From Curtobacterium sp. VKM Ac-1393 (GTDB lineage: Bacteria; Actinomycetota; Actinomycetes; Actinomycetales; Microbacteriaceae), in the NCBI RefSeq assembly GCF_015350995.1, contig NZ_JADKRW010000004.1:62001-126000 (forward strand): DNA of 64,000 bases. The letters run 5' to 3'. Below are positions 28,700 to 39,491 of this stretch, piece by piece (position 1 is the stretch's first letter; each line of letters opens with the position of its first letter). Position numbers and translations under genes: made by a program. The notes beneath the pieces are model-generated. The model searched no databases and was not told the origin of the DNA. It was given only the letters and a program-made list of their open reading frames with translations.

Positions 28700-29167
28700 C
28701 TACGCGCTATCCGGACACTCTGTGTAGTGGTAGATCGACGGGACCACTTTCACCAGCTTGAGTACGTTCCGCAACTTGAACGAGCCGGCACCGAGTTCGA
28801 ACCGGTACTCTTCACCCGCGCTCACCGCCGCGGCCACACTCTCCATGGTCGAGCGATCCACCTCACCCCAGAGCAGATTCCCGCAGTCGGTGTGAAAGTT
28901 GACTTGAGCCTGCGAAACACCTCTTGACGCATGGATCTCCGCCGCCGCTGAACGAACCCGACAGACGACGTCCACGCGGTGCTGATCGTCGTACCGTCCC
29001 AGTAGCCACGGGCCGAATCCGATTGCCATCAGGGGGACCACCACCACACCCATGAGAATGACGATCGCGATCGCGCGGTCACGAAGAACACGAGCACGCG
29101 AACCCCGGATGTGCCGCGCAGCCCGTCGGCCGTGCTCCTTGCTGTGTTCTGCACGTTGCACGATCAC
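28700..29167 (-). CDS. Small membrane protein B, paralogue of the 29789-30235 product; candidate immunity protein
   Basis: A 155-aa protein with a basic N-terminus (about 32 residues), one transmembrane helix (about 33-53) and an extracytoplasmic domain of about 95 residues. It shares with the 29789-30235 product a GPW/GPL-LxxYD junction, a single Cys after V-D/S-V-x-C, an x-C-G core (TDCGNL versus SNCGTL), and the stretch Y-x-F-x-I/L-GAGS-x-x-L-R. It lies last in the row of genes behind the RHS toxin, where immunity genes are usual. Base composition is visibly lower in GC than flanking housekeeping genes. The start GTG at 29167 follows GGCAGGA. No database name can be given. Confidence 0.6.
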   Translation of the reverse strand: MIVQRAEHSKEHGRRAARHIRGSRARVLRDRAIAIVILMGVVVVPLMAIGFGPWLLGRYDDQHRVDVVCRVRSAAAEIHASRGVSQAQVNFHTDCGNLLWGEVDRSTMESVAAAVSAGEEYRFELGAGSFKLRNVLKLVKVVPSIYHYTECPDSA

Positions 29168-29269
29168 TCCTGCCTCGTTCGCTCGTATCGGCTGCGCATC
29201 GAGAAGCGGACGCCAATCCCCGACTTCATCCTGAGAATGCGACCGCTTCGCTCATCGGGTAAGTTCGCC

Positions 29270-29584
29270 TCAGCTCAACCGACGAGCCTGCTTCCGAGCG
29301 GTCTCGATCAGCTTGACGAAACGGTCCGACCGTTCGACGTCGGGCCTGCCTTCGCTGTCAACGAAGTACTGATCAGAAAGTGACCCAGGACCCGCGCGCA
29401 ACAATCGCAAGATGTTCTCACGCGTTTTCTCGATCGCAGGCCCCGGTGCGACGACCCTCACCTCCGCCGCGTACTCCGCGAGGGCTGCCGCAGCCTTGCC
29501 TTCGGGCAACTCAGCGGTGAGCCGAGCGAGTTCCTCGAGCACCGCAGGCAAGCGGATGATCTCCTGCTGAACAGCACGCTTCAA
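29270..29584 (-). CDS. 104-aa soluble protein in the RHS tail cassette, unknown
   Basis: A helical, charged protein with an N-terminal amphipathic helix (RAVQQEIIRLPAVLEELARL) and a C-terminal half with RENILRLLRAGPGSLSDQYF and a basic tail (ETARKQARRLS). I chose TTG at 29584 because GGAGGGG sits 9 nt upstream. The frame stays open further upstream, but that stretch has no good start. It sits between the two paralogous membrane proteins and may be an immunity protein, a chaperone or a displaced toxin remnant. The 204-nt gap upstream (29585-29788) has no other gene. Confidence 0.5.
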   Translation of the reverse strand: MKRAVQQEIIRLPAVLEELARLTAELPEGKAAAALAEYAAEVRVVAPGPAIEKTRENILRLLRAGPGSLSDQYFVDSEGRPDVERSDRFVKLIETARKQARRLS

Positions 29585-29788
29585 TGATCTCTCCCCTCCT
29601 CTCGAAGGTCTCGATGTGAGCGACCGGTAACTCCTGATGCCGACTAGATCGTGCACGCGGAGTTCATGTCTGGGCCATCCCGCCCCCAGGCAGAAAAGGC
29701 CCCTTCGAAACCAAGTGGGAGCGTTCCCCATCGACAGCGATTGCCTCCGCGGCTGCTCATCCGAAGTGACGTCAACCGCGGCGCGCTG

Positions 29789-30235
29789 TCAACTCGCCTT
29801 CCGGAATTCCTTCACGAAGACCGCTTGACGCATTGCCTGCAGCAAACCTCGAAGGTTGTACGAACCGGCCCCGATCTGAAATTCGTATCGCTGGCCCGAC
29901 TCCACCGTCGAGGCGAGCCGGTCTTCATTTGCAGGCGTGACTCCCCACCGGAGAACGAGCGTCCCACAATTCGACGATTCGAACACGACCTGTGACGACG
30001 ACGTGCCGACTCCTTTCAACGAGTGCGAGGACGCGGTCCCGCTGTGGGCGGACGTCACTGTACAAGTCACAGAGGTCTGGTGGGCCGCATCGTAGGCTTT
30101 CAGCGTGAGCGGACCGATGAATATGACGAGCAGAGGGACGAGGACGACAACGGCGAGTACGGAGATGGCCTTGACGCGATCGCGCCGAACCGACCGCGGG
30201 CCCTTCGTCCCACTTCTTGTTCTGCTGTCGTTCAA
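29789..30235 (-). CDS. Small membrane protein A directly behind the RHS toxin; candidate immunity protein
   Basis: A 148-aa protein with a basic N-terminus, one transmembrane helix (about 24-43) and an external domain with two cysteines (VTCTVT and SSNCGTLVLRW) and the GAGSYNLRGLL segment. It is paralogous to the 28700-29167 product. I chose TTG at 30235 for the AAGGGG 7 nt upstream; GTG at 30256 is an alternative. It begins 32 nt after the toxin stop. A membrane-spanning immunity candidate would suit a toxin tip that itself looks membrane-active. The role is inferred from position, not proven. Confidence 0.62.
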   Translation of the reverse strand: MNDSRTRSGTKGPRSVRRDRVKAISVLAVVVLVPLLVIFIGPLTLKAYDAAHQTSVTCTVTSAHSGTASSHSLKGVGTSSSQVVFESSNCGTLVLRWGVTPANEDRLASTVESGQRYEFQIGAGSYNLRGLLQAMRQAVFVKEFRKAS

Positions 30236-30267
30236 GTCGTCCCCTTTTCGATCCACCGGTGGCTCAA

Positions 30268-33200
30268 TCAGTGCACCTCGACGGTCGGCCCACTCGCGCC
30301 CGAGATGGCACCGTTGATGCCGTCCTGGAGGTAGTCGCTCGGGTCCTTGCCCACGATGACGTCGTTTGTCACGGCACCGACCGCGCCCGCAAGGCGGTCG
30401 ACTGTACCAGTGGCGATCGTGTTCCAGGCAGCAACGTTCGGCGCCAACGCGTGCTCGGGCACGAAGACATGCCGACCCGTCGGGACAGGGAAGCGTGGGG
30501 TGATGTGGAGATTGTCCACGACGTAGTCACCGAGCTTCCCCGACCCTGCACTGAACACTGTTCCGGTTCCGAAGCCCACTGCCGCCGTCTGGGCGAAGCC
30601 GCCGATCGTCTGGTCCTTGCCGTTCAGCGCGTAGTCAGTCATGTTCGAGGCGGCACCGGACGCTCCTGCGGCCAGGGCAGAACGGCCTGTCGAGCCGAGC
30701 AGAGGAGCGGCAGCACGCTGCACAACGTTGGTGGCGACCTGACCCGTCGCCGGAGCCAGCTTCGCGAGGCCGGTCGCAGCGGCTCCTCCCGCTGCGCCAC
30801 CGGCGGCACCGATGACGGCGTCAACTCCGACCTTGTTCCAGTCCACTGTGCCGTTCTGCACCTTCTGAGTGGCGACTGACACACCGCCGGAGATCAGGGC
30901 ACCCGAGGCCGCCATGAGGGCGATTCCAGCAGGACCGCCCACGCCGGTGAACATCAAGGCGACACCGACCACGATCGCGGCCCCTGCTACGACGTAATCA
31001 CCGTATTCGTTCCACCAGCTCCCTACAGCAGCGATCGCACCCTGGTTCGCATCCCGGTACGCCTGCAGGTCCTTGTCCGTCGCCGGTCGCAACCCGAGCG
31101 GGTCGACGGCCTGCAACGGGTCGTTGCCCGCGTACGAGTAGGGGTTCCCCGACCACGCCGCACCCAGGATCGGCGCAAGCGGGTCGACCGACAGGAAGCC
31201 TCGCGCCGCCGGGTCGTACACACGGGCGCCGAGCCACTCCAGCCCGGCGACGGACACTCCCCCGGAGCCGGTCAGGGACACGCCCGCGGGCAGTCCGAGG
31301 TCGGTGACGGCGGCGAGCGCCGCCCAGGGGTCGGCAGCATCGGTGGCACGAGCGCTGCGCCACGCAGGCTGTGTGACGGACTCGCCGATCGCGGTGACCC
31401 CACCGGGCAGGTCGAGCAACGACGTGTCGGCGATGCTGATGAGCGACGGCACGACCGCGGCGGAGTCCCACCACGCGGCGACCCCAGCTGCCTCGGCGAG
31501 TTCACCGAGGGCATCGACCCAGACATCGAGTCGGCCGGTCTCGGCGTACGAGGCGTCGCGCTCGACGACGGTTGCGAGGTACCCCAGGTCGGACCACGCG
31601 TACTCGGTGGTGGATCCGTCAGCGCCGGTCCGTCGGATGCGTCGGCCGAGACCGTCGTGGACGTACTCGATCCGGCCGGCTTCGGTCGTCGTCGCGAGCA
31701 GCTGGGCCGCGGCGTCGTACTCGTGTCGGGTCTCGGTGCCGCCGATCACCTCGGCCACGAGTCGGCCACCGTCGTCGTAGGTCCAGGTCGAGTCCCCGGC
31801 GCGGACGAGCTGCCCGGCTGCGTCGTACGCGTACGACACCCGCCCGGAGGGTCCGTCGACGGCGGTGATCCGGGCATCGGCGTCGCGCTCGATGCGGGTG
31901 GTGGCGGCACCGTCGAGGCTGGTCGAGACGTGGGCGACGAGGGCACCGCCCTCGTACGACCACGACTGCACCAGGTCGCCGGTGGCCGACTGGAGGATCC
32001 GACCCGAAGCGTCGTACGAGAAGGAGCCGGCGGCGGCACCGTCACGGTCCACACCCACGACCCGGCCGGCGACGTCGCGTCGGTAGGTGGTCCGCGTGCC
32101 GTTCGGGTCGACCCGCGCGGTCCGGTTGCCGTCGGCGTCGTACTCCCACACAACGGACTGGCCACCCCGGGCACGCCGGACGAGCAGCCCCCGACGGTCG
32201 CACTGGAGCTCGTGTTCGATCGTGCGTCCGGCGCCACGGCCGTGGTCGGTCACGACGAGCGTGCGGTGGACGGCGTCGCGGGCGATCTCCGACTGCGCCG
32301 CACCGTCGACGAGCACGGCCCGCTGCCGACCGGCGGCGTCGTACGTCCACTCGGTGGTGCGGCCGTCGGGATCTGTCTGACGGACCTGGCGCCCGGCCTG
32401 GTCGTAGGACGCCGCAGTGGTCCGGCCGAGTGGGTCGGCGACGGCGATCAGACGGTCGGCGGCGTCGTACTCGCGCCGGGTGACCCCGCCCGCGGGGTCG
32501 GTGACGGCCACGAGCCGTCCGCGGTCGTCGTACTCGAACGTGGTGACCCCGTCGAGACCGTTGACGACCTGGATCAACTGCCCCGCGGGGTCGTAGCGGA
32601 ACCGACGACGGCCGAAGCGTGCGTCGTGGCTGGAGACGAGCCTCCCGGCCTGGTCGTACCGGAACCGCGCGGTGCCGGAACCCGGAGTCGTCTGCGTGAC
32701 CACGCGTCCGACAGCGTCGTACGCGACTTCTTCGACCTCGCCGGTGGGCAGGGTCCGGGCGACGACACGGGAGTCCGCGTCGTAGGTGAGGGTCGTCCGT
32801 GCCCCGGCGGCGTCGGTCGCCGCGGCGGGCCGACCGCAGGCGTCGTAATCGTAGGTCGAGCGCGCTCCCGAGGGGGCGACCAGCGCGACGACACGGCCGG
32901 CGAGGTCGCGCTCGAGTCGGGTCAGGCCGCCTTCGCCGTCGACCAGCTCGACGGGTCGGCCGGCGGCGTCGTAGGTGATGAGTTCGGAACCGGTGTCGTC
33001 AGAGGTCGATTCGACGGGTCGGCCGTACTCGTCGAACCGGACGGTCGCCGAGTCGAAGGCGTCACGCAGGGTCGCGACGCCGGTCGCGACGTCGTCCGAG
33101 AACTCCCGGCGGACGCCCGTCGGGTCGACGGTCGCCGTCAGCTCGCCGACGACGTCGTACTCACGACGCCAGGTCGCGCCCGCTGGGTCGGTGACGGCCT

Positions 33201-35601
33201 GGAGGCGCGACAAGGCGTCGTGCGCGAACGTCCAGACCGCGCCGCCCGGCAGTGCGAGCTCCGCCAGGTTCCCCTGGTCGTCGAACGTCCGCGAGACACG
33301 CCGACCCAGCGGATCGGTGGTCGTCGCCAGTTCGCCGTTCGGTGCGTACTCGAAGGCCGTGCGGGCTCCGAGTGGGTCCGTGATCGCGGCGATGCGGGCG
33401 CCCGGGGTGTACTCGAAGCGCCAGACCGCACCGTCGGCGTCATGGCGTGCGACGAGCAGCCCGGCGGCGTCGTAGCGGTACTCGCTCCGTGCGCCGGAGG
33501 GGCTGACCGCGGCGACCGGGCGGCCGGCGGCATCACGCTCGATCCGAGCGGTGTCGCCGACGGCGTTCGTGGTCGCGACGAGCTCGCCGAACGCGTCGTG
33601 GTCGAGGGTCAGGACCACACCGGTCGGGTCGACGACGTGGGTGAGGGCGCCGTCCTGCCAGGTCAGCTCCGTCCGGCCGCCGACCGGGTCGGTGATCACC
33701 GACGGGTCGCGGTCGTCGCCCGCGTACTCGGAGGTGACGACGGCACCGGCCTCGGTGACGACGGTCGTGACGCGGTCCTGCTCGTCGTACCCGAAGGTCA
33801 GGTCGCCGCCGGACGGCGTGACGGTACGGGTCTTCCGGCCGCGGTCGTCGTACGCGTGCACGGTGACGGACCCGTCGCGCTCGGTCGCCGACACCAGGTT
33901 GCCGTACCGGTCGTAGCTCATCGACTGGCGTCGGTCGTCGGAGTCGATGACCCCGACCAGACGCCCCTTGGCATCGGCGATGTAGGAGTTCGACCGCGAC
34001 CCGTCGTGGTCGGACACCACCGTGACCCGGCCGGGCAGGTAGGCGAAGCGCACCGTGCGGCCGTGTGGACTGACCTGCTCGGCCACGCGGCGCTGGTCGT
34101 CGTAGGTGTTGTCGACCTCGACGACACCGGACGCGCTCGTGACCGTCGTGATGAGGTCGTCGTCGTTCCAGCCGTAGCGCCGGGTGCCGACGGCGTCGGT
34201 CGCCGAGACGAGGCGGCCCCGGTCGTCGTACCCGTACTCGACCCGGCGGCCGTCGGACGCGCGGAGGACCGCGACCCGGCCCTCGACGTGGTCGACGTCG
34301 ATCGAGCGGCCTCGTTCGTGCACCAGACGGACGACGACGTCGTCGCTGTCCCGTTCGACACGGACCGCCGTGCCGGCACCGCCGCGCTGTCCGAGCCACT
34401 GGCCCGACGGCGAGAACTCGATGCGCTCGCCCTGGTTGTCACGGACGACGAGCCGGTCGCCCTCGACCGAGAGCCAGCGGTTCTCACCGACTCCGCGCGC
34501 CCAGCCCTCGCCGTCGCGCGGGAACCGGACCTGACGACCGTCGGCGCCGACGAAGGATGCGCCCTCGTCGTCGAGGAGCAGCCGGGTCTCGAGGATCGAT
34601 GCCCAGCCCGGGCCGAAGAGCCCGAGGTGCTGGTCGAGGGAGTTGTACATGCGGGTGACCTGCAGTGCCGCGGATGCACCGGTGAACCCGAGGTCGAGCT
34701 CGGGCTCGAGGAAGTTGCCCGTCGTGGTGTTGACCGGGTCCATGGAGTAGCCGGTCGTCGGCTGGGCACCGTAGGCCGACGGCGGATCGAACTGCAGGTC
34801 GGTTCGGGACTGCGAGACCCCGGCGGCAGCCAGGGCTGCGGCGAGCGCCGAGTCCGCGACGGTGGAGACCGATCCCTCACCCCCGGCAGCAGCGAACGCG
34901 TCGGCGATGGTGTTCGCCCACGTGACGTCCTGCTCGTTGGCGGCGAGCCACTTGTCGAACGCCGACACGAGCCCGTCGGCGTTGATCGTGCCCCACGAGC
35001 ACTTCGTCGCGAAGTCGTCGAGCTTGCCGCGGAGCCCCGCGGGCTTGCCGGCGAGGTCGCTGTTGAGCGAGGCCGATCCGGTGGCGAAGGAACGCAGGTC
35101 CTCCGGCTTCGCCGACGACGTCCCGCCACCACCGCCGCCACCGGCGCCGGGGTTGGGCGTCTGACGCGTCGTCGACTTCGCACTGGCAGGCGCGAAGGTC
35201 GGAGCATCCTCGTGCTTGACCTCGGGCGGGTTGTCGTTGCCGCTGGCCCAGTCGACGGCGACCTCGATGAAGTTGCGGTTCTCGTGGTGTTCGTACCAGT
35301 CGCTCGCCGTCTTGCGGCGAGCGTTCTCGCTCTTGGCGGCTGCCTTCATCTGGTCGACCCACCCCGCGACGGTGCGCAGGTTCGTGGCGATGTCCTCGGC
35401 GTCGCTCTTCGCGGTGCCGGCGTTCTCGGCGAAGAGCTCGGAGAAGTGCCCGCGGAACTCCTGCGATGCGGTGGTGACGTAGGACTGCCGCGAGCCGGCC
35501 TGTCCCTCGATCGATTCGGCCGCGCCGTTCAGCGCCGTGCTGAGTGCGTCGGCCGTCGCGTTGTCGAACTCGACCGGCTCATTGCCGTGCAGGTCAGCCA
35601 T
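30268..35601 (-). CDS. RHS/YD-repeat polymorphic toxin with DUF6531, probably type VII exported
   Basis: A 1777-aa protein. Residues 1-100 are helical, WXG/LXG-like, with no signal peptide. A Gly-rich linker lies at about 152-160 and a second helical region at about 165-260. A DUF6531-type start of the RHS shell ([13 protein letters not shown], about 285) precedes dozens of YD repeats. The core ends at the conserved RHS boundary (FLSVDPLAP...[17 protein letters not shown], about 1460-1504). The 273-residue variable tip (about 1505-1777) has two hydrophobic Gly/Ala-rich segments and no nuclease, deaminase or ADP-ribosylation motif I can see, so it may be membrane-active (inference). WXG100 lies upstream and candidate immunity genes downstream. 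The ATG at 35601 follows a weak GGGGGAT. Confidence 0.9.
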   Translation of the reverse strand: MADLHGNEPVEFDNATADALSTALNGAAESIEGQAGSRQSYVTTASQEFRGHFSELFAENAGTAKSDAEDIATNLRTVAGWVDQMKAAAKSENARRKTASDWYEHHENRNFIEVAVDWASGNDNPPEVKHEDAPTFAPASAKSTTRQTPNPGAGGGGGGGTSSAKPEDLRSFATGSASLNSDLAGKPAGLRGKLDDFATKCSWGTINADGLVSAFDKWLAANEQDVTWANTIADAFAAAGGEGSVSTVADSALAAALAAAGVSQSRTDLQFDPPSAYGAQPTTGYSMDPVNTTTGNFLEPELDLGFTGASAALQVTRMYNSLDQHLGLFGPGWASILETRLLLDDEGASFVGADGRQVRFPRDGEGWARGVGENRWLSVEGDRLVVRDNQGERIEFSPSGQWLGQRGGAGTAVRVERDSDDVVVRLVHERGRSIDVDHVEGRVAVLRASDGRRVEYGYDDRGRLVSATDAVGTRRYGWNDDDLITTVTSASGVVEVDNTYDDQRRVAEQVSPHGRTVRFAYLPGRVTVVSDHDGSRSNSYIADAKGRLVGVIDSDDRRQSMSYDRYGNLVSATERDGSVTVHAYDDRGRKTRTVTPSGGDLTFGYDEQDRVTTVVTEAGAVVTSEYAGDDRDPSVITDPVGGRTELTWQDGALTHVVDPTGVVLTLDHDAFGELVATTNAVGDTARIERDAAGRPVAAVSPSGARSEYRYDAAGLLVARHDADGAVWRFEYTPGARIAAITDPLGARTAFEYAPNGELATTTDPLGRRVSRTFDDQGNLAELALPGGAVWTFAHDALSRLQAVTDPAGATWRREYDVVGELTATVDPTGVRREFSDDVATGVATLRDAFDSATVRFDEYGRPVESTSDDTGSELITYDAAGRPVELVDGEGGLTRLERDLAGRVVALVAPSGARSTYDYDACGRPAAATDAAGARTTLTYDADSRVVARTLPTGEVEEVAYDAVGRVVTQTTPGSGTARFRYDQAGRLVSSHDARFGRRRFRYDPAGQLIQVVNGLDGVTTFEYDDRGRLVAVTDPAGGVTRREYDAADRLIAVADPLGRTTAASYDQAGRQVRQTDPDGRTTEWTYDAAGRQRAVLVDGAAQSEIARDAVHRTLVVTDHGRGAGRTIEHELQCDRRGLLVRRARGGQSVVWEYDADGNRTARVDPNGTRTTYRRDVAGRVVGVDRDGAAAGSFSYDASGRILQSATGDLVQSWSYEGGALVAHVSTSLDGAATTRIERDADARITAVDGPSGRVSYAYDAAGQLVRAGDSTWTYDDGGRLVAEVIGGTETRHEYDAAAQLLATTTEAGRIEYVHDGLGRRIRRTGADGSTTEYAWSDLGYLATVVERDASYAETGRLDVWVDALGELAEAAGVAAWWDSAAVVPSLISIADTSLLDLPGGVTAIGESVTQPAWRSARATDAADPWAALAAVTDLGLPAGVSLTGSGGVSVAGLEWLGARVYDPAARGFLSVDPLAPILGAAWSGNPYSYAGNDPLQAVDPLGLRPATDKDLQAYRDANQGAIAAVGSWWNEYGDYVVAGAAIVVGVALMFTGVGGPAGIALMAASGALISGGVSVATQKVQNGTVDWNKVGVDAVIGAAGGAAGGAAATGLAKLAPATGQVATNVVQRAAAPLLGSTGRSALAAGASGAASNMTDYALNGKDQTIGGFAQTAAVGFGTGTVFSAGSGKLGDYVVDNLHITPRFPVPTGRHVFVPEHALAPNVAAWNTIATGTVDRLAGAVGAVTNDVIVGKDPSDYLQDGINGAISGASGPTVEVH

Positions 35602-35659
35602 GGTTCATCCCCCGAAGTCGTACTGATCGTGCTGGTGACGCGGCCCCACCGACCGCGAA

Positions 35660-35693
35660 CGCCCGGACCGCCGCGAGTGCGACGGTCCGGGCG
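35660..35693 (-). terminator. Hairpin between the WXG100 and RHS genes
   Basis: Perfect 11-bp stem CGCCCGGACCG / CGGTCCGGGCG with a 12-nt loop, 16 nt after the WXG100 stop codon. It is probably a partial terminator or processing site that makes WXG100 mRNA exceed toxin mRNA. Confidence 0.6.
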
Positions 35694-35709
35694 GAACGAG
35701 TGTGGCTGC

Positions 35710-35991
35710 TTACGCGCCGCCACCCGCGGTGAAGATGTCCTGCGAGATCTTGTCGAGCTGTGTGCGGAGCTGCTCGAGTTCGGTCTTCGCCTTGTCCAGC
35801 GCCGCCTTGGTCTCGGGCCAGGTGGACCCGCGGAAGGTCGAGGCGAGCGGGCCGTCCCAGACGTTGGAGTCGGACAGGATCCGGCCCTGGGCGTCGAGCT
35901 GCGAGATCTGGTCGGTGAAACCGCCGTTGATGATCGACTGGACCTGACGGATGGCGGTCTTGGCCTGCTCGGTCGAAAGGACACGCGACAT
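35710..35991 (-). CDS. WXG100-family (ESAT-6-like) secreted protein
   Basis: A 93-aa helical hairpin protein of the WXG100 length class. The turn carries W-D-G in NVWDGPLAS (about residues 43-51). Helix 1 (about 5-40) and helix 2 (about 55-85, [21 protein letters not shown]) are amphipathic. Such proteins are dimeric substrates or partners of EccC/EssC. The ATG at 35991 follows GAAAGAGG. It lies directly upstream of the RHS toxin in the same direction, with a hairpin between them, suggesting a secretion partner or chaperone for it. Confidence 0.9.
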   Translation of the reverse strand: MSRVLSTEQAKTAIRQVQSIINGGFTDQISQLDAQGRILSDSNVWDGPLASTFRGSTWPETKAALDKAKTELEQLRTQLDKISQDIFTAGGGA

Positions 35992-36198
35992 GATGAACCT
36001 CTTTCATTCGTAGCTGCACCCCCGCGCAGTGGAATCCCCCCGGAGGCTCTGACAGGACCCACCATACCCACAATCCGGCGCAGATGTCACCGTTCGTATA
36101 TCGTGATCGTTCCTCCAGATACGCTCCGTTCACCGCGGGTTTCCACAGGCGACACCGGAGCCCCTCCGACCATGGGAGCCGGGTGGCAGGATGTGGAC

Positions 36199-38364
36199 AT
36201 GGACACCGAACCGCAGCTCGACGGCGAATCCGTCGCACCCGACCTCGACGACTTCGACGAGGTCGTCGAGATCGAGCACGAGTCGCTGCCGTCGGACCGC
36301 TACTTCGACCGAGAGCTGAGCTGGCTGCGCTTCAACCAGCGGGTGCTCGAACTGGGCGAGGACCGCACGCAGCCCCTGCTCGAGCGGGCGAACTTCCTCG
36401 CGATCTTCGCGTCCAACCTCGACGAGTTCTTCATGGTCCGGGTCGCCGGGCTCAAGCGCCGCATCGACACCGGCATCGCCGTGCCGACCAACGTCGGCCG
36501 CGCACCGAGCGACGTCCTGCGCGACATCGCCAAGAAGGCCCACGAGCTGCAGGACCGCCACGCCCAGGCGTTCATCGGCTCGCTCAAGCCCGACCTCGAC
36601 GCAGCCGGCATCCACATCGAGCACTGGTCCGACCTCGACGAGGCCGACCGGCTGCGGATGCGCGAGTACTTCAACGAGCAGATCTTCCCGGTGCTCATGC
36701 CGCTGGCCGTCGACCCGGCGCATCCGTTCCCCTACATCTCCGGGCTCTCGCTCAACCTGGCGGTCCGGGTCCGCAACCCGAAGTCGCAGCGTCAGGAGTT
36801 CGCGCGCCTCAAGGTGCCGCAGAACTTCTCCCGCTTCATCAAGCTGCCGGACGACAACTCCGGCCGGATGCGGTTCATCCCGCTCGAAGACCTCATCGCG
36901 AACCACCTCGACGACCTGTTCCCGGGGATGGAGGTGCTCGAGCACCACGTGTTCCGGGTCACCCGCAACGAGGACGTCGAGATCGAGGAGGACGAGGCCG
37001 AGAACCTCATCCAGGCCCTCGAACGCGAACTGCTGCGCCGCCGGTTCGGTCCGCCCATCCGCCTCGAGATCACCGAGGACATGGACCCGGTGACCCTCGA
37101 CCTGCTCGTCCGCGAGCTCGACATCACCGAGCAAGAGGTCTTCCGGCTGCCGTCGCCGCTCGACCTCGGCGGCCTGTTCGAGATCTCGAAGATCAACCGT
37201 CCGGACCTGCACTACCCGAAGCACGTGCCGACGACCCCGGTGCAGTTCCAGCCCGGCGAACCGAACACGAAGCCCGACCTGTTCCGCGCGATCAAGGCGA
37301 ATGACGTCCTCGTGCACCACCCGTACGAGTCCTTCGCGACGAGCGTGCAGGCGTTCCTCGAGCAGGCCGCCGCCGACCCGCACGTGCTCGCGATCAAGCA
37401 GACGCTTTACCGCACCTCTGGTGACAGCCCCATCGTCGAGGCCTTGATCGACGCCGCGGCGGCCGGCAAGCAGGTCCTGGCCCTCGTCGAGATCAAGGCG
37501 CGCTTCGACGAGCAGAACAACATCACGTGGGCCCGCAAGCTCGAGAAGGCCGGCGTGCACGTCGTCTACGGCCTGGTCGGGCTGAAGACCCACTCCAAGC
37601 TCGTCCTCGTCATCCGGCAAGAGGGCGGCACGCTCAAGCACTACAGCCACATCGGCACGGGCAACTACAACCCGAAGACCTCGCGGATCTACGAGGACAT
37701 GGGCCTGTTCACGTCGGACGACACCGTGGGCAAGGACCTCACGCGCCTGTTCAACGAGCTGTCCGGCTACGCGATCGAGAAGAAGTTCAAGCGGCTGCTC
37801 GTCGCGCCGTTGCACCTGCGCAAGGGCCTGCTCAAGCGGATCCAGACCGAGGCCGACAACGCCCGCGCCGGCAAGCCCTCCGGCATCCGGATCAAGGTCA
37901 ACTCGATGGTCGACGAACAGATCATCGACGCGCTGTACCTGGCCAGCCAGGCCGGCGTGCCGGTCGATGTGTGGGTCCGCGGCATCTGCTCGCTCAAGCC
38001 GGGCATGGAGGGTGTCAGCGACACCATCCGGGTGCGGAGCATCGTCGGCAGGTACCTCGAGCACTCACGTGCGTTCGCGTTCCACAACGAGGGCGACCCG
38101 GCCGTGTTCATCGGCAGCGCCGACATGATGCACCGCAACCTCGACCGTCGCGTCGAAGCGCTCGTGCGGCTGACGGCGCCGGACCACATCACCGAGGTGC
38201 TCGACATGTTCGACCTGGCGATGGCCGACACCGCGAGTTCGTGGCACCTCGAGTCCGACGGCGAGTGGACGCGGCACTCGACCGACGATGACGGCCGCCC
38301 GCTCGAAGACGTGCAGAATGTGACCATGCGGAAGATCTCGGCTCGGAAGCGCTCCACTCGGTGA
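36199..38364 (+). CDS. ppk1: Polyphosphate kinase 1
   Basis: A 721-aa PPK1 that polymerises ATP gamma-phosphate into polyphosphate. The N-terminal motif [17 protein letters not shown] (about 35-51), [15 protein letters not shown], the catalytic region [17 protein letters not shown], the phosphohistidine region [10 protein letters not shown] and [19 protein letters not shown] are all present. I chose ATG at 36199, with AGGA 8 nt upstream; an in-frame GTG lies two codons earlier. The upstream 207-bp gap, which it shares with the divergent WXG100 gene, has isolated GTTCACC-like half-sites (36086, 36128) that are not phased. It overlaps mutT1 by GTGA. Confidence 0.96.
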   Translation: MDTEPQLDGESVAPDLDDFDEVVEIEHESLPSDRYFDRELSWLRFNQRVLELGEDRTQPLLERANFLAIFASNLDEFFMVRVAGLKRRIDTGIAVPTNVGRAPSDVLRDIAKKAHELQDRHAQAFIGSLKPDLDAAGIHIEHWSDLDEADRLRMREYFNEQIFPVLMPLAVDPAHPFPYISGLSLNLAVRVRNPKSQRQEFARLKVPQNFSRFIKLPDDNSGRMRFIPLEDLIANHLDDLFPGMEVLEHHVFRVTRNEDVEIEEDEAENLIQALERELLRRRFGPPIRLEITEDMDPVTLDLLVRELDITEQEVFRLPSPLDLGGLFEISKINRPDLHYPKHVPTTPVQFQPGEPNTKPDLFRAIKANDVLVHHPYESFATSVQAFLEQAAADPHVLAIKQTLYRTSGDSPIVEALIDAAAAGKQVLALVEIKARFDEQNNITWARKLEKAGVHVVYGLVGLKTHSKLVLVIRQEGGTLKHYSHIGTGNYNPKTSRIYEDMGLFTSDDTVGKDLTRLFNELSGYAIEKKFKRLLVAPLHLRKGLLKRIQTEADNARAGKPSGIRIKVNSMVDEQIIDALYLASQAGVPVDVWVRGICSLKPGMEGVSDTIRVRSIVGRYLEHSRAFAFHNEGDPAVFIGSADMMHRNLDRRVEALVRLTAPDHITEVLDMFDLAMADTASSWHLESDGEWTRHSTDDDGRPLEDVQNVTMRKISARKRSTR

Positions 38365-39308
38365 GCGGCGGTCCCTCGGGCCCCGTCCTCGCCGCCGGCG
38401 CAGTCGTCTGGCGCGAACAGGACGGCACGCCCCTCGTGCTGCTCATCCACCGCGACCACCACAAGGACGTCTCCCTGCCCAAGGGGAAGGTCGACCCGGG
38501 CGAGGCCGTCCCGACGACCGCCGTGCGCGAGATCGACGAGGAGACCGGGTACCGCGTGCACCTCGGCGCCCCGCTCGGCACCGCGGAGTACGTGCTGCCG
38601 AACGGTCGCGACAAGGTCGTGCACTACTGGGCCGCCCGCGTCTCGTCGAAGGAGTACGCCAGAGCCGGTGACTTCACCCCGAACCACGAGGTCGCCGCGC
38701 TCGAGTGGGTCACGATCGACGACGCCCGCAACCGCCTGACGTACGAGCGCGACGTGGCGATCCTCGACCGGTTCGCCGCGCGTGCCGCCGCCGGCCACCA
38801 TCGGACGTTCGCCCTGATCGCCCTGCGGCACGCGAAGACCGTGCCAGGCTCGGACTGGAACGGCCCGGACGCCACCCGCCCGCTCCTGCCCGTCGGTCGT
38901 TCGCAGGCCAAGGCAGCAGCATCGCCCGTCGCCGCGTTCGGCCCGAAGAAGATCGTCAGCAGCACGGCGGCACGGTGCCTCGCGACCGTCGAACCGCTGT
39001 CGGCCACGACGAAGCTCGGCGTCTCGAGCACCGCCGACATCAGCCAGGACGCCCACGACCGCGGCGCCGCCGACGTCAAGGGCGTCGTGCGCCGCCGGCT
39101 CGACAAGGGCAAGAGCGCAGTGCTGTGCTCGCACGGCCCGGTGCTCCCCGACATCATCGCCCGGATCGCCACCGCGACCGCCGACGAGTCCGGCCGGTTC
39201 GACCTGCGCCGCGCCGCGATGCTGTCGGTCGGTGACTTCTCGGTCATGCACATCGCCGGCGAGACCCTCGTCGCCGTCGAGACGCACCGCAACACGATCC
39301 CGGCATAG
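38361..39308 (+). CDS. mutT1: NUDIX hydrolase fused to a histidine phosphatase domain, MutT1-like
   Basis: A 315-aa two-domain enzyme. The N-terminal NUDIX domain has the Gx5Ex7REUxEExGU box at about 42-64 (key residues Gly42, REIDEETGY). The C-terminal histidine-phosphatase domain has LRHAKT (155-160) and a second His in CSHGPVLPD. This architecture is that of mycobacterial MutT1, which degrades 8-oxo-dGTP and diadenosine polyphosphates. The GTG start overlaps the ppk1 stop, a coupled arrangement known in mycobacteria. It is followed by a terminator. Confidence 0.9.
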   Translation: MSGGPSGPVLAAGAVVWREQDGTPLVLLIHRDHHKDVSLPKGKVDPGEAVPTTAVREIDEETGYRVHLGAPLGTAEYVLPNGRDKVVHYWAARVSSKEYARAGDFTPNHEVAALEWVTIDDARNRLTYERDVAILDRFAARAAAGHHRTFALIALRHAKTVPGSDWNGPDATRPLLPVGRSQAKAAASPVAAFGPKKIVSSTAARCLATVEPLSATTKLGVSSTADISQDAHDRGAADVKGVVRRRLDKGKSAVLCSHGPVLPDIIARIATATADESGRFDLRRAAMLSVGDFSVMHIAGETLVAVETHRNTIPA

Positions 39309-39313
39309 CGACC

Positions 39314-39347
39314 GCACGCCCTGCACCCGGCCACGCGCCGGGCGTGC
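39314..39347. terminator. Hairpin after mutT1
   Basis: GCACGCCC / GGGCGTGC, with a GC-rich loop that can extend pairing, 6 nt after the mutT1 stop. The rest of 39348-39491 shows no gene. Confidence 0.5.
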
Positions 39348-39491
39348 GCCGTGCCCGCAGAACGTGATCCGGGCCTCCCGGCCAGCGCCCTTCGGAACAT
39401 GCATCTGCATCTTCCGCGCGCACGCACAATGCTCCCGATCCTGCTCCCCGCGCAGAGGCGGCGCACGCCGCCCCGTCCAGGACAACCCCTC

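Noticed and set aside
31000-35000. Regular spaced repeats that could suggest a CRISPR array or VNTR
   Set aside because: They are the coding YD repeats of the RHS protein, with irregular spacing and in-frame variation; no spacers.
36086-36138. PHO box upstream of ppk1
   Set aside because: Two GTTCACC-like half-sites exist but are not in 11-bp phase and do not abut, unlike those at phoU and pstS.
31657-36198. Very long plus-strand open frame running antisense to the RHS gene and continuous with ppk1
   Set aside because: High-GC repetitive YD-repeat DNA leaves the reverse frame open. The translation is Arg/Asp/Val/Gly-rich low-complexity with no domain, and ppk1 has its own start at 36199.
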